NCBI GenBank assembly: GCA_016931995.1
Contig: JAFGDS010000005.1
Span: 20,212-84,211 of the forward strand
Direction: 5' to 3'
DNA: 64,000 bases
Source: Pirellulales bacterium
Lineage (GTDB): Bacteria > Planctomycetota > Planctomycetia > Pirellulales > Thermoguttaceae
In this document: positions 1 through 7,573 of the stretch, in pieces
Layout of the letters: each line of letters opens with the position of its first letter
Numbering within the stretch: position 1 is the stretch's first letter
Position numbers and translations under genes: made by a program
Notes under the pieces: model-generated
The model's input: only the letters and a program-made list of their open reading frames with translations
Database searches by the model: none
What the model was told of the DNA's origin: nothing

Positions 1-441
1 CGGCACGCCGACCACGATCATGCCGTGGTGCAGGAGCGTGGTGTGGATGTTCGAGATCGTCGTCTCTTGTCCGCCGTGCTGCGACGCGGTCGAGACAAAC
101 ACGCTGCCCACCTTGCCGATCAACCCGCCGGCCAGCCAAAGCTTGGTTGTTTGGTCCCACATCCGCGCCATCGCCGCGGCCATGTTGCCGAACCGCGTCG
201 GCGTGCCGAACAGGATGGCGTCGGCCTCGGCCAGTTGCTCCGGCTGGATCACCGGCACGTGCGCGAACTGCTTCTGGGCCACATCCGCGCCCCGTTTCTT
301 GAGTTCCTCGTCGGAGGCTATTTCCGCGACTCGCCAGAGCCGCACGTCGGCGCCGACGACTTGACTTGCTCCCTCGGCCACGGCCTCGGCCAGCCGCCAC
401 ACGTGGCCGTACATGCTATAGAAAACGACGTAGACCTTCAT
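1..441 (-). CDS. wrbA: WrbA-like NAD(P)H:quinone oxidoreductase (3' part beyond window)
   Basis: Flavodoxin-fold protein that would reduce quinones by two electrons with FMN and NAD(P)H in the cytoplasm. The N-terminal 147 residues are present. The FMN phosphate loop follows the first beta strand (FYSMYGHVWRLAEAV, residues 7-21). The flavin-contacting TRFGNMAAAM segment and the STASQHGGQE stretch are both typical of WrbA rather than classic flavodoxin. The ATG at 441 opens directly onto the first strand, so this start is secure. The gene sits three bases before the end of the ApbE gene, both on the minus strand, so the two are probably co-transcribed. Both are flavin-related: ApbE attaches FMN covalently to proteins. 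The C-terminal quarter of a usual ~200-residue WrbA lies outside the window. Confidence 0.9.
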   Translation of the reverse strand, partial: MKVYVVFYSMYGHVWRLAEAVAEGASQVVGADVRLWRVAEIASDEELKKRGADVAQKQFAHVPVIQPEQLAEADAILFGTPTRFGNMAAAMARMWDQTTKLWLAGGLIGKVGSVFVSTASQHGGQETTISNIHTTLLHHGMIVVGVP

Positions 442-444
442 GGT

Positions 445-1593
445 TCAATCCTCCTTCGGAGAATCATGCCCTTCCTCCCCTCTCCCGCTCTCGGGAGAGG
501 GGTCGGGGGTGAGGGATTCCACGCACCGGGGACTGTCTCGATTCCCACCTTCATCGCGTTCATTCTGTCCATTTCCCTCGTTTCGTCGAGCAACCATCAC
601 CTTCCACCGCTTCGACTCGTACGTCTCCAATTTCCCCCTCGGCGCCCGCAAGACCAGCGCGGCCGCGCCGGGCGTCCGGTCGACCAGCGCCAACCCCTTT
701 TCCGGCCCGAGCACGCTCACGGCCGAGGCCAGGGCGTCGGCTGTCGTCGCGTCCGAGGCAATCACCGTGACGTTGCTGTGGTCGGTTAGCCCCACGCCCG
801 TGCGGGGATCGACCAGATGGGAATAACGCTTACCGTTGATTTCGACGGACTGCCAGGTGTCGCCCGAGGTGGCGATGGCGCGGTGGGCCAGGACCACGTA
901 GTGCTGGGGCGGTCCGTTGGCTTCGAGCCGGATGACGCCGATCCGCCAGCCGGGCTTGTCCGGCGGCGCAGCGCCCAGGCCGATGTCGCCGCCCGCGTCG
1001 ATCAGGGCTCGATCGACCCCCACGGCGGCCATTGCCTTGAGGGCCTCGTCCACGGCGTAGCCCTTGGCGATCCCGCCGAGGTCCAGCCGCATCCCCGGCG
1101 CGGCCAACCGCACGGCCCGACGCTTCTCGTCCAGTTCGATCAGCTCCCAGCCGACGGCACGACGGGCGGCGGCCAGTTGGACGGGTTTGGGGAGCTCGTG
1201 CTGACGCCTTGCCCGTCGCCAGAGCCGCACGACGGGTCCCACCGTGACGTCGAACGCCCCGTCCGACTGCCGCGAGAACTCCCGCGAGGCGGCCAACACC
1301 CGCCAGAGGTCCTCACCGACCGGGTGGAACTGGCCATCACCCGAGAGGTCCCCGAGCTTGCGCAACTCGCTCTGGGCGTCATAATCGCTCATGATGGCGT
1401 TAAGCTGGCGAAACCTGGAAAAAGCGGTTTCGGCGGCCCTGTTTGCAGTCGCCTCGTCGGGAGCATAAAATAGGAGCCGCACGGGGACGGCCATCTCCAG
1501 ACCGGTCCGCTCAAAGCGGGTTGGCTGTGGCCCGTCCGCCGAGGCAGACGCCGCCGTCCCCAAAACCACCCACACGATTGCCAGCTTGGCCAT
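445..1593 (-). CDS. apbE: FAD:protein FMN transferase (ApbE family), secreted
   Basis: Periplasmic flavin transferase that moves FMN from FAD to a Thr of target proteins such as Rnf/Nqr subunits. The 382-residue product has a signal peptide (residues 1-19). It carries the ApbE signatures DLGGIAKGYAVDEA (171-184), ALIDAGGDI (196-204), YSHLVDPRTG (257-266) and the Mg-binding SDATTADALASA (280-291). The start at 1593 is chosen because it places the signal peptide at the N-terminus. The last ~23 residues are odd: they are encoded by a copy of the dispersed CCCCTCTCCCG palindrome (repeat family D), giving the low-complexity tail LTPDPSPESGRGEEG. The enzyme domain ends before this, so the tail is probably an accidental read-through extension. 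No Rnf or Nqr genes are in view. Confidence 0.93.
   Translation of the reverse strand: MAKLAIVWVVLGTAASASADGPQPTRFERTGLEMAVPVRLLFYAPDEATANRAAETAFSRFRQLNAIMSDYDAQSELRKLGDLSGDGQFHPVGEDLWRVLAASREFSRQSDGAFDVTVGPVVRLWRRARRQHELPKPVQLAAARRAVGWELIELDEKRRAVRLAAPGMRLDLGGIAKGYAVDEALKAMAAVGVDRALIDAGGDIGLGAAPPDKPGWRIGVIRLEANGPPQHYVVLAHRAIATSGDTWQSVEINGKRYSHLVDPRTGVGLTDHSNVTVIASDATTADALASAVSVLGPEKGLALVDRTPGAAALVLRAPRGKLETYESKRWKVMVARRNEGNGQNERDEGGNRDSPRCVESLTPDPSPESGRGEEGHDSPKED
477..502. repeat. Family D palindrome inside the apbE 3' end
   Basis: Perfect 11-bp stem, CCCCTCTCCCG at 477-487 and CGGGAGAGGGG at 492-502, with loop CTCT. Flanking bases extend the similarity to CTCACCCCCGACC on the opposite strand. 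Related copies lie at 4833-4858, 10008-10028 and 14741-14766. This copy is translated as the C-terminal tail of ApbE. Confidence 0.85.
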
Positions 1594-1686
1594 GGCCGGT
1601 TGGTCCCTCCCGACGGGTCCGCGAATTGCCGAAGCGGGGATTCGCATACATTCTAACGCACACAGGTAGGAAACGAGGTCTCTTGA

Positions 1687-2859
1687 ATGCCTAGCGTACA
1701 TGTTCCACGGCGCGTGCTGCAAGTTGTGTGGCCCCTGGTGGGGTTGGCGGCGGTTGGACTGTGCGTGGTTCCGGTCTTCTCCGCGCCGCGCGCGGACGAG
1801 GCGAAGACGGACGCCGCGAAGCCGATGGACCCAACGGCCGAGCCCACGGTGAATTGGCTGCCCAAGGCCCGACCGGTGGCCGATGCCGACGCCCAAACCG
1901 AGAAGGAGATGAAACCCTACACGGAAGAGATCCCCGGGACGGACGCGAAGTTCGACATGGTGCCGATCCCCGGCGGGCAGTTCGTGATGGGGAGCCCCAA
2001 GGACGAGGAGGGCCGCAACGACGACGAGGGCCCGCGGCACAAAGTGGCCGTCGAGCCCTTCTGGATGGGCAAGTGCGAGGTGACCTGGGACGAGTACGAG
2101 CAGTGGAGCATGGGCCTGGACGTGGCGCGGCGCAAGGCGCGGAAGATCGAACCGGACGCCTACGACAACCTGGCCGACGCGGTCGCCCGGCCCACCATGC
2201 CCTACAGCGACATGACCTTCGGCATGGGCAAGGAGGGCTTTCCGGCCATCTGCATGACGCAGCTCTCGGCCAAGATGTACTGCAAGTGGCTCAGCGCCAA
2301 GACCGGCCGGTACTACCGATTGCCCACCGAGGCCGAATGGGAATACGCATGCCGGGCGGGCACCACGACGGCCTACTCGTTCGGCGACGACGTGGACCAG
2401 CTCGACGACTACGCCTGGTATTTCGACAACAGCGACGACCGCTATCAGAAGGTCGGCAAGAAAAAGCCCAATCCCTGGGGTCTGTACGACATGCACGGCA
2501 ACGTGTGCGAGTGGGTGCTCGATCAGTACGTGCCGGATCTCTACGGCAAGTCGAAGGTGGAGATCGTGAAGAACCCCCTGGCCGTGCCCAAGACGCTCGA
2601 TCCGCGCTGCGTCCGCGGCGGCTCGTGGGACGACGATCCCGAGGCCCTGCGCAGCGCCGCCCGGCGCGGCTCGACCAAGGACTGGAAGATGCAGGATCCG
2701 CAGATCCCGCAGAGCATCTGGTATCTGACGGACGCGGTGTTTCTGGGCTTCCGCGTGGTCCGGCCGCTGACCGTGCCCGACGCCGAGAAAGCCAAGCTCT
2801 ACGAACCCGAGTACGACATGGTCAAGGAGTACAAGGAAGCCCACGCGGGCAAGCAATAG
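1687..2859 (+). CDS. SUMF1/formylglycine-generating-enzyme family protein, exported
   Basis: The 390-residue product has an N-terminal hydrophobic segment (residues ~11-32) and an FGE-sulfatase fold from about residue 85 to 375. The fold opens with [20 protein letters not shown] and contains the conserved [28 protein letters not shown] (~268-280) and [17 protein letters not shown] (~309) blocks. True FGE oxidises a sulfatase Cys to formylglycine. Most planctomycete paralogues are of unknown function and use this fold as a C-type-lectin-like sensor or ligand domain, so catalysis is not assumed. It is transcribed divergently from apbE and followed by a Tat-exported Gfo/Idh/MocA protein. A purine-rich ribosome site (AGGAAACGAGG) precedes the ATG. 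Confidence 0.88.
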   Translation: MPSVHVPRRVLQVVWPLVGLAAVGLCVVPVFSAPRADEAKTDAAKPMDPTAEPTVNWLPKARPVADADAQTEKEMKPYTEEIPGTDAKFDMVPIPGGQFVMGSPKDEEGRNDDEGPRHKVAVEPFWMGKCEVTWDEYEQWSMGLDVARRKARKIEPDAYDNLADAVARPTMPYSDMTFGMGKEGFPAICMTQLSAKMYCKWLSAKTGRYYRLPTEAEWEYACRAGTTTAYSFGDDVDQLDDYAWYFDNSDDRYQKVGKKKPNPWGLYDMHGNVCEWVLDQYVPDLYGKSKVEIVKNPLAVPKTLDPRCVRGGSWDDDPEALRSAARRGSTKDWKMQDPQIPQSIWYLTDAVFLGFRVVRPLTVPDAEKAKLYEPEYDMVKEYKEAHAGKQ

Positions 2860-2893
2860 ACGACCTTCCCAGGAGACCCAACATGAAGGGCGC

Positions 2894-2973
2894 CATGGCC
2901 ACGCTTGCGTGGCCATGCGCTTGCCACGGTGTCCGAATCGTTGACGAACATGCCCACGACAAGCGTGGGCATG
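2894..2973. repeat. Two family C hairpins in the SUMF1/Gfo spacer
   Basis: Hairpin one has CATGGCCACG at 2894-2903, loop CTTG, and CGTGGCCATG at 2908-2917. Hairpin two has CATGCCCACG at 2949-2958, loop ACAAG, and CGTGGGCATG at 2964-2973. Both stems are perfect 10-mers. An exact copy of the second lies at 7504-7528. They separate two same-strand genes, and no T-run follows, so a terminator role is not clear. Confidence 0.85.
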
Positions 2974-3017
2974 GCACCCGGCCCTCCCCGCCCCGTTCCC
3001 TCTTTCCGGAGACCTCG

Positions 3018-4337
3018 ATGATGAACAAGCCAGGCTATCCCACGCGGCGCGATTTCCTCAAGACGTCCTCGGCGGTTCTGGCCGGCGCGACGCTGGCCGG
3101 CCAGCTCGGTCTCGCGCGCGGCGCGCACGCGGCCGAAGGCGACGCGGCTCTCAAGGTGGCCCTGATCGGCTGCGGCGGGCGGGGTAACGGGGCCGCGCAC
3201 GACTGTCTGGGCAGTTGCCCCAACACGAAGCTCGTGGCCGTGGCCGACGCCTTCGCCGACAACGCCCAGAATTCGGCCAAGGGGCTCAAGGAAGCGTTCG
3301 GCGATCGCGTGGATCTGCCGTCGGAGCGCGTCTTCTCCGGCTTCGACGCCTACCAGAAGGCCATCGACTGCGGCGTGGACATGGTTCTCCTGGCCACTCC
3401 GCCGGGCTTCCGGCCGATCCACTACAAGGCCGCCATCGAGGCCGGCAAGCACGTCTTCATGGAGAAGCCTTGCTGCGTCGACGCGCCCGGCTTCCGCTCG
3501 CTCATGGACACGAACAAGCTGGCCGACGAGAAGAGCCTGAAGGTGGGCGTCGGCCTGCAACGCCACCACCAGCAGTCCTACATCGAGACCCTCAAGCGGA
3601 TCCAGGACGGCGCGATCGGCGACATCGGGTTCTTCCGCGTCTACTGGAACGGCGGCGGCCTTTGGAATAACCGGCGCCAGCCCAACCAGACCGAAATGGA
3701 ATACCAGATGCGCAACTGGTACTACTTCGTCTGGCTCTGCGGCGACCACATCTGCGAGCAACACGTCCACAACATGGACATCGCCAACTGGGTCAAGGGC
3801 GCCCACCCCGTCGAAGCCAACGGCATGGGCGGCCGCGAGGTCCGCAAGTTCGGACCCGACGGCGACTTCGGCCAGATTTACGACCATCACGTCGTCGAGT
3901 TCACCTACGCCGACGGCACGAAGATGTTTAGCCAGTGCCGGCACATCAACAACGCCTGGTCCGAGGTCCGCGAGTTCGCCCACGGCACGAAGGGCCTGGC
4001 CGACTGCTCCGGCCGGATCGAGGGCGAAAACAAGTGGCGTTTCCGCAAGGAAGGCTCCAATCCCTACACCCAAGAACACGTCGACCTGATGGACGCCATC
4101 CTCAACAACAAGAAGTACAACGAGGGCTACCACGGCGCGACCAGCAGCATGACGGCCGTGCTGGGGCGCATGGCGACGTACTCCGGCAAGATCGTCAAGT
4201 GGGACGACGCCGTGGCCAAGGGTCCCGACGAAATGCCCAAGACGTACGCTTGGGACGCCAATCCGCCGGTCCTGCCCGACGAAAAGGGCTCCTACGAGCA
4301 CGCGGTGCCCGTGCCCGGCATCTACCAGCCGTATTGA
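3018..4337 (+). CDS. Gfo/Idh/MocA-family oxidoreductase with Tat signal
   Basis: NAD(P)-dependent sugar dehydrogenase-like protein of 439 residues. A twin-arginine signal (RRDFLK, residues 10-15, then a hydrophobic stretch ending AHA) predicts export in folded form with its cofactor. The Rossmann motif ALIGCGGRGNGA starts near residue 48, and the family EKP motif (MEKPCCVDAPG) near 148. The C-terminal half matches the long alpha/beta substrate domain of planctomycete paralogues. The start at 3018 (two ATGs in tandem) is the first that supplies the Tat signal. Substrate is unknown; planctomycetes carry many such paralogues for breakdown of complex sugars. A strong terminator follows at 4396. 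Confidence 0.92.
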   Translation: MMNKPGYPTRRDFLKTSSAVLAGATLAGQLGLARGAHAAEGDAALKVALIGCGGRGNGAAHDCLGSCPNTKLVAVADAFADNAQNSAKGLKEAFGDRVDLPSERVFSGFDAYQKAIDCGVDMVLLATPPGFRPIHYKAAIEAGKHVFMEKPCCVDAPGFRSLMDTNKLADEKSLKVGVGLQRHHQQSYIETLKRIQDGAIGDIGFFRVYWNGGGLWNNRRQPNQTEMEYQMRNWYYFVWLCGDHICEQHVHNMDIANWVKGAHPVEANGMGGREVRKFGPDGDFGQIYDHHVVEFTYADGTKMFSQCRHINNAWSEVREFAHGTKGLADCSGRIEGENKWRFRKEGSNPYTQEHVDLMDAILNNKKYNEGYHGATSSMTAVLGRMATYSGKIVKWDDAVAKGPDEMPKTYAWDANPPVLPDEKGSYEHAVPVPGIYQPY

Positions 4338-4395
4338 CCCCCCTTGGAGTACGGCGGTTTGCCGCCGCTTTTCTCCACGCTTGATTGTCCGGCGA

Positions 4396-4432
4396 GGCGG
4401 CGTGTCCACGTTCGCGTGGACATGCCGCCTTT
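4396..4432 (+). terminator. Rho-independent terminator after the Gfo/Idh gene
   Basis: Stem GGCGGCGTGTCCACG (4396-4410) pairs with CGTGGACATGCCGCC (4415-4429) with one G-T wobble around a TTCG tetraloop, then TTT. It separates the dehydrogenase gene from the RHH-znu operon. The inner part resembles the family C hairpins. Confidence 0.8.
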
Positions 4433-4494
4433 CGCGTTCTTTGCCGCCCCGGCGATACGTCTTCCTTCCCGGCCCTTGCCACCGTGGCCCTTGG

Positions 4495-4511
4495 GTAATA
4501 AAAAGTAATAA
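4495..4511 (+). promoter_or_regulatory. Direct repeat GTAATAA x2, 10 bp apart: candidate RHH operator
   Basis: GTAATAA occurs at 4495-4501 and again at 4505-4511, exactly 10 bp (one helical turn) apart, 25 bp before the start of the RHH gene. The AT-rich block stands out sharply in a GC-rich spacer and overlaps the likely promoter -10 region (TTGCCA at 4476-4481 could be a poor -35). Ribbon-helix-helix proteins usually bind short tandem or inverted half-sites as cooperating dimers, so this is the obvious autoregulatory site. The binding role is inference. Confidence 0.55.
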
Positions 4512-4536
4512 GCAAACCGCGAAAGGCACGACGACC

Positions 4537-4812
4537 ATGACCGAACGCAAAAAGGAAGAAATCGTCACCTTCAAGGTGGACCAGACGCTTTGGGACGCCC
4601 TGCGGGGCATCCCCAACCGGTCGCAATTCATCCGCTCGGCCTTGCGGATCGCGCTGGACAGCGTGTGCCCCTTGTGCCAGGGAACCGGTACTCTGACGCC
4701 GGACCAACGAAAGCACTGGCAACGGTTTGCCGAGCGCCACGCGCTGCGGAAATGCGACCAATGTCGCGCCGTTCACCTTGTTTGCGCGGCCGACGTGGCC
4801 AAGGAGACGTGA
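4537..4812 (+). CDS. Ribbon-helix-helix regulator with C-terminal zinc-finger-like domain
   Basis: Small 91-residue protein. Residues 8-42 form a MetJ/CopG-type ribbon-helix-helix: strand EEIVTFKVDQTLWDAL, then helices NRSQFIRSALRIALD. The rest carries likely metal ligands: C44-x2-C47 (CPLC), H60, H68, C73-x2-C76 (CDQC), H80 and C83. It therefore looks like a DNA-binding domain joined to a zinc-sensing or structural zinc domain. It lies one base before znuA and heads the znuACB operon, which argues for a zinc-responsive repressor taking the place of Zur. A tandem AT-rich repeat in front of it (4495-4511) is a candidate operator. The architecture is loosely like NikR (RHH plus metal domain) but the C-terminal part is unrelated to ACT/NikR. 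Metal specificity is inferred only from context. Confidence 0.85.
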   Translation: MTERKKEEIVTFKVDQTLWDALRGIPNRSQFIRSALRIALDSVCPLCQGTGTLTPDQRKHWQRFAERHALRKCDQCRAVHLVCAADVAKET

Positions 4813-4813
4813 G

Positions 4814-5731
4814 ATGGATGCCCTGCATGGTTCCCTCTCCCAAAGGCTGAGGGGAGAGACGCGATTCCGCGCCGTGGCGCGCTGCGCTTTCGTTGTGTTT
4901 GCTTGGCTGCTTCCGATCGCCGCCACGGCGGCCGAGTCCATCCGGGCCATGGCGAGCATTCCACCGGTGGCGACGATCGTCCAGCGGATCGGCGGTGAAC
5001 ACGTCGCGGTGGAATCGCTTGTCGAGACCAGCCAGGACCCCCACACGTTCGAGCCGGCGCCGCGCAAGGTCGCCGCGATGGCGAAAGCGCACTTCTTTTT
5101 TACCGTCGGGTTTCCCTTCGAGGCCCAACTGCTCGGGCGCGTCGAGAAGGACCTGCGCGAGACAACCATCGTCGACGCCACCCGGGGGTTCGCCCGGTAC
5201 AAGAACCCCCATCACGAGCATGCCCCCGGCCACGACTGCGGCGCGGACGACCCCCACGTCTGGCTTTCGCCCGAGGCTCTTTCCATCATGGCGACGAACG
5301 TGGCCGACGTGCTGCAAAAGGCCGACCCCGAGCACCGCGCGGTTTTCGAGGAGAACCTCAAAACGCTTCGCCAGGAAATTAATGCATTGGATGCTCGGCT
5401 TGCCGCGCGACTCAAGCCTTGGCGAGGGCGGACCATCTACGTCTATCATCCCGCTCTGGGCTACTTTTGCGCCCAATACGGACTCGCGCAAAAGGCCGTC
5501 GAGATCGGCGGTCGAGGACCTGCTCCGCGGCAGCTTCGCGTGTTGATCCAGCAGGCCCGGTCGGAAGGCGTCAAGGTGATCTTCGTCCAGAAGCAATTCG
5601 ACAGCCGCGCCGCCGAGACCGTGGCTCGTGCAATCGGCGGCCGCGTGGTCCCGATGGATCCGTTGGACGCCGACGTGGTGAGCCAGCTCGACGCGCTTTC
5701 GGTAGCCATTGACGGGGCCATGCGGGAGTGA
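4814..5731 (+). CDS. znuA: Zinc ABC transporter substrate-binding protein
   Basis: Periplasmic cluster A-I binding protein of 305 residues that captures Zn(II) and hands it to ZnuB. Metal ligands are visible at H77 (DPHTFEP), H148 (DPHVW), H212 (YHPALGYF) and D282 (MDPLD). A short His-rich loop (HHEHAPGH, 133-140) just before H148 favours zinc over manganese. The secretion signal is the hydrophobic stretch 24-40, ending ATAAES. The first ~20 residues ahead of it are unusual because codons 7-15 derive from a family D palindrome (4833-4858). The start at 4814 is one base after the RHH stop codon, fitting translational coupling. A start at 4818 would be out of frame. Confidence 0.93.
   Translation: MDALHGSLSQRLRGETRFRAVARCAFVVFAWLLPIAATAAESIRAMASIPPVATIVQRIGGEHVAVESLVETSQDPHTFEPAPRKVAAMAKAHFFFTVGFPFEAQLLGRVEKDLRETTIVDATRGFARYKNPHHEHAPGHDCGADDPHVWLSPEALSIMATNVADVLQKADPEHRAVFEENLKTLRQEINALDARLAARLKPWRGRTIYVYHPALGYFCAQYGLAQKAVEIGGRGPAPRQLRVLIQQARSEGVKVIFVQKQFDSRAAETVARAIGGRVVPMDPLDADVVSQLDALSVAIDGAMRE
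4833..4858. repeat. Family D palindrome in the znuA 5' coding region
   Basis: CCCTCTCCC (4833-4841) and GGGGAGAG (4851-4858) flank the 9-base loop AAAGGCTGA. The element is translated as part of the n-region of the ZnuA signal peptide. Confidence 0.65.
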
Positions 5732-5734
5732 TCC

Positions 5735-6541
5735 ATGCAGCGATCTGACGAGTTCCGGACCGAGGCGATGAGCCTGCCACCCGCGGTCGAGCTGCGGGAC
5801 GTGCGCTTCACCTACCCCGGCCAGTCGGCGCCGACGGTCGAGGACGTTTCGTTTCGCGTCGCGCGGGGCGAGTCGGTCTCGATGATCGGCCCCAACGGCG
5901 GCGGCAAGACGACACTGTTACGGCTGATGCTGGGCCTTCTGCACCCCACCGCCGGCGAGGTTCGCGTGCTGGGCGAACGGCCCGAGCGGGCCCGGCTCCG
6001 CATCGGCTACATGCCCCAGTACACCCGGCACGATCTTCAGTTCCCGGTGAACGTGATGGACGTCGCGTTGATGGGTCGGCTGGGCGCCGGCGGGACCGCG
6101 CGGTGGCTGGGGTGGTACGGCCGGGCCGACCGTCGCGCGGTTGCCGAGGCCCTGGACCGCGTCGCGATGGGCCCCTTGGCGCGGCGGCCGTACGCGGCCC
6201 TTTCCGGCGGGCAGCGCCAACGCGTGCTCATCGCCCGGGCGCTGTGCGCCCGGCCGGACGTGCTCCTTCTGGACGAGCCCACGGCCAACGTGGACGCCGT
6301 GGTCGAGACCCAACTGCTCGACGTCCTGCGCGAACTCGCCCGGAGCATGACCATCGTCATGGTCTCGCACGATCTCGGCTTTGTCAGCGACATGGCCCAG
6401 CGGGTGCTGTGCGTCAACCGCCGTGTCGTGGCCCATCCCACCAGCCGCCTGACGGGCGAGTCCATCCAGGAAGTGTACCAGCGGAGTCTGTGCCTCGTCC
6501 ACCACGCCGAGCGCGTTGCCCAGGAGCCCGAGCAACCATGA
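5735..6541 (+). CDS. znuC: Zinc ABC transporter ATP-binding protein
   Basis: Cytoplasmic ATPase of the zinc importer, 268 residues. Walker A is GPNGGGKTT (about residues 52-60), the signature is LSGGQRQRVLIARAL, Walker B is VLLLDEPTANVD, and the switch His is in VSHD. The Q-loop sequence GYMPQYTRHD fits the Mn/Zn (cluster 9) family. It starts four bases after znuA, and its stop overlaps the znuB start as ATGA, so the three subunits are tightly coupled. An alternative start at 5768 would remove the first 11 residues. Confidence 0.93.
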   Translation: MQRSDEFRTEAMSLPPAVELRDVRFTYPGQSAPTVEDVSFRVARGESVSMIGPNGGGKTTLLRLMLGLLHPTAGEVRVLGERPERARLRIGYMPQYTRHDLQFPVNVMDVALMGRLGAGGTARWLGWYGRADRRAVAEALDRVAMGPLARRPYAALSGGQRQRVLIARALCARPDVLLLDEPTANVDAVVETQLLDVLRELARSMTIVMVSHDLGFVSDMAQRVLCVNRRVVAHPTSRLTGESIQEVYQRSLCLVHHAERVAQEPEQP

Positions 6542-7410
6542 GCGAGTTCCTCGATGCCCTGGCCGAATTCTCGTTTCTGCGCTACGCGCTTGTGTCGGGC
6601 CTCTTGGCCAGCGTGGCCTTCGGGATCATCGGCACGTACGTCGTCACGCGGCGGATCAGCTATCTGGCCGGGGCCATCTCGCACAGCGTATTGGGCGGGA
6701 TCGGCGCCGGCGTGTACTGCCAGGAGGTCCACGGCTGGACGTGGTTCGACCCGATGCTTGGCGCCGTGATCGCCGCGCTGGTCTCGGCGCTGGCGATCGG
6801 ATTGGTGAGTCTCTACGCGGCCGAGCGCGAAGACACGGTGATCGGCGCGATCTGGGCGATCGGGATGGCCGTGGGTATTCTCTTCTTCTTCAGCCCGCGG
6901 ATTCCCGGCTACGTCGATCCGATGAGCTACCTGTTCGGCAACATCCTGCTCTTGTCGCGCGGGGATCTGTGGCTCGTGGCGGGGCTGGATCTCGTCGTGG
7001 TCGCGCTGGCCGTGGTGTTCCACAACAAGTTTCTGGCCGTCTCGTTCGACGAGGAGTTCGCCCGGCTGCGGGGTATTCGCGCCCGGGCGTACTACCTGCT
7101 GCTGTTGTGCCTCACGGCCCTGACCGTGGTGCTGCTGATCCGCGTGGTGGGGATCGTCATGGTGATCGCCCTCTTGACGCTGCCGGCGGCCGTGGCCGGC
7201 CAGTTTGCCCGGCGGCTCTGGCAGATGATGGTTCTGGCCGTCCTGTTCTCGATGCTCTTCATGGTGGCCGGGCTGGGCACGAGCTATGCGCACGACCTGC
7301 CGACCGGCCCAACGATCATCCTCATCGCCGGCGTCGTCTACCTCGTCACCGCCGCCGGCGGCCGCGCCCTGCGTTGGGCCCGAGCCCTCGCCTTCGGCCC
7401 GCGACGGTAG
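6538..7410 (+). CDS. znuB: Zinc ABC transporter permease
   Basis: Inner-membrane permease of the ABC-3 family, 290 residues, about eight or nine hydrophobic segments. The N-terminal YVVTRRISYLAGAISHSVLG block and the C-terminal RVVGIVMVIALLTLPAAVAG block are characteristic of the ZnuB/MntB/TroC family. The start overlaps the znuC stop codon (ATGA). This is the last gene of the RHH-znuA-znuC-znuB operon. The spacer behind it holds palindromic repeats (families A and C) that may protect or end the transcript. Confidence 0.93.
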   Translation: MSEFLDALAEFSFLRYALVSGLLASVAFGIIGTYVVTRRISYLAGAISHSVLGGIGAGVYCQEVHGWTWFDPMLGAVIAALVSALAIGLVSLYAAEREDTVIGAIWAIGMAVGILFFFSPRIPGYVDPMSYLFGNILLLSRGDLWLVAGLDLVVVALAVVFHNKFLAVSFDEEFARLRGIRARAYYLLLLCLTALTVVLLIRVVGIVMVIALLTLPAAVAGQFARRLWQMMVLAVLFSMLFMVAGLGTSYAHDLPTGPTIILIAGVVYLVTAAGGRALRWARALAFGPRR

Positions 7411-7421
7411 GGTCGCGCCGT

Positions 7422-7528
7422 GTGCCGCTGGCTTCGCCAGTGCGGAGTGATCCGAGATTGCATGGAAATCGGAAGGGCCATGCGGCGGTTGTCCCGAAAA
7501 ACACATGCCCACGACAAGCGTGGGCATG
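7422..7528. repeat. Family A unit and family C hairpin after znuB
   Basis: A single family A unit (GTGCCGCTGGCTTCGCCAGTGC, a near palindrome) spans 7422-7443. A family C hairpin spans 7504-7528: CATGCCCACG, loop ACAAG, CGTGGGCATG. They fill the space between the convergent znuB and hydroxypyruvate-isomerase-like genes. Confidence 0.8.
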
Positions 7529-7573
7529 GCACCCCAGCCACCCAGCGATTGAGGACTCGCCGCGCCAGGACTC

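Noticed and set aside
1687..2859. True formylglycine-generating sulfatase activator
   Set aside because: No sulfatase gene is nearby and most planctomycete paralogues with this fold are not shown to be catalytic, so the neutral family name was kept.
2799..4631. A 610-codon minus-strand frame over the Gfo/Idh gene
   Set aside because: It is the shadow of the plus-strand dehydrogenase, shows no motifs, and crosses an intergenic terminator.
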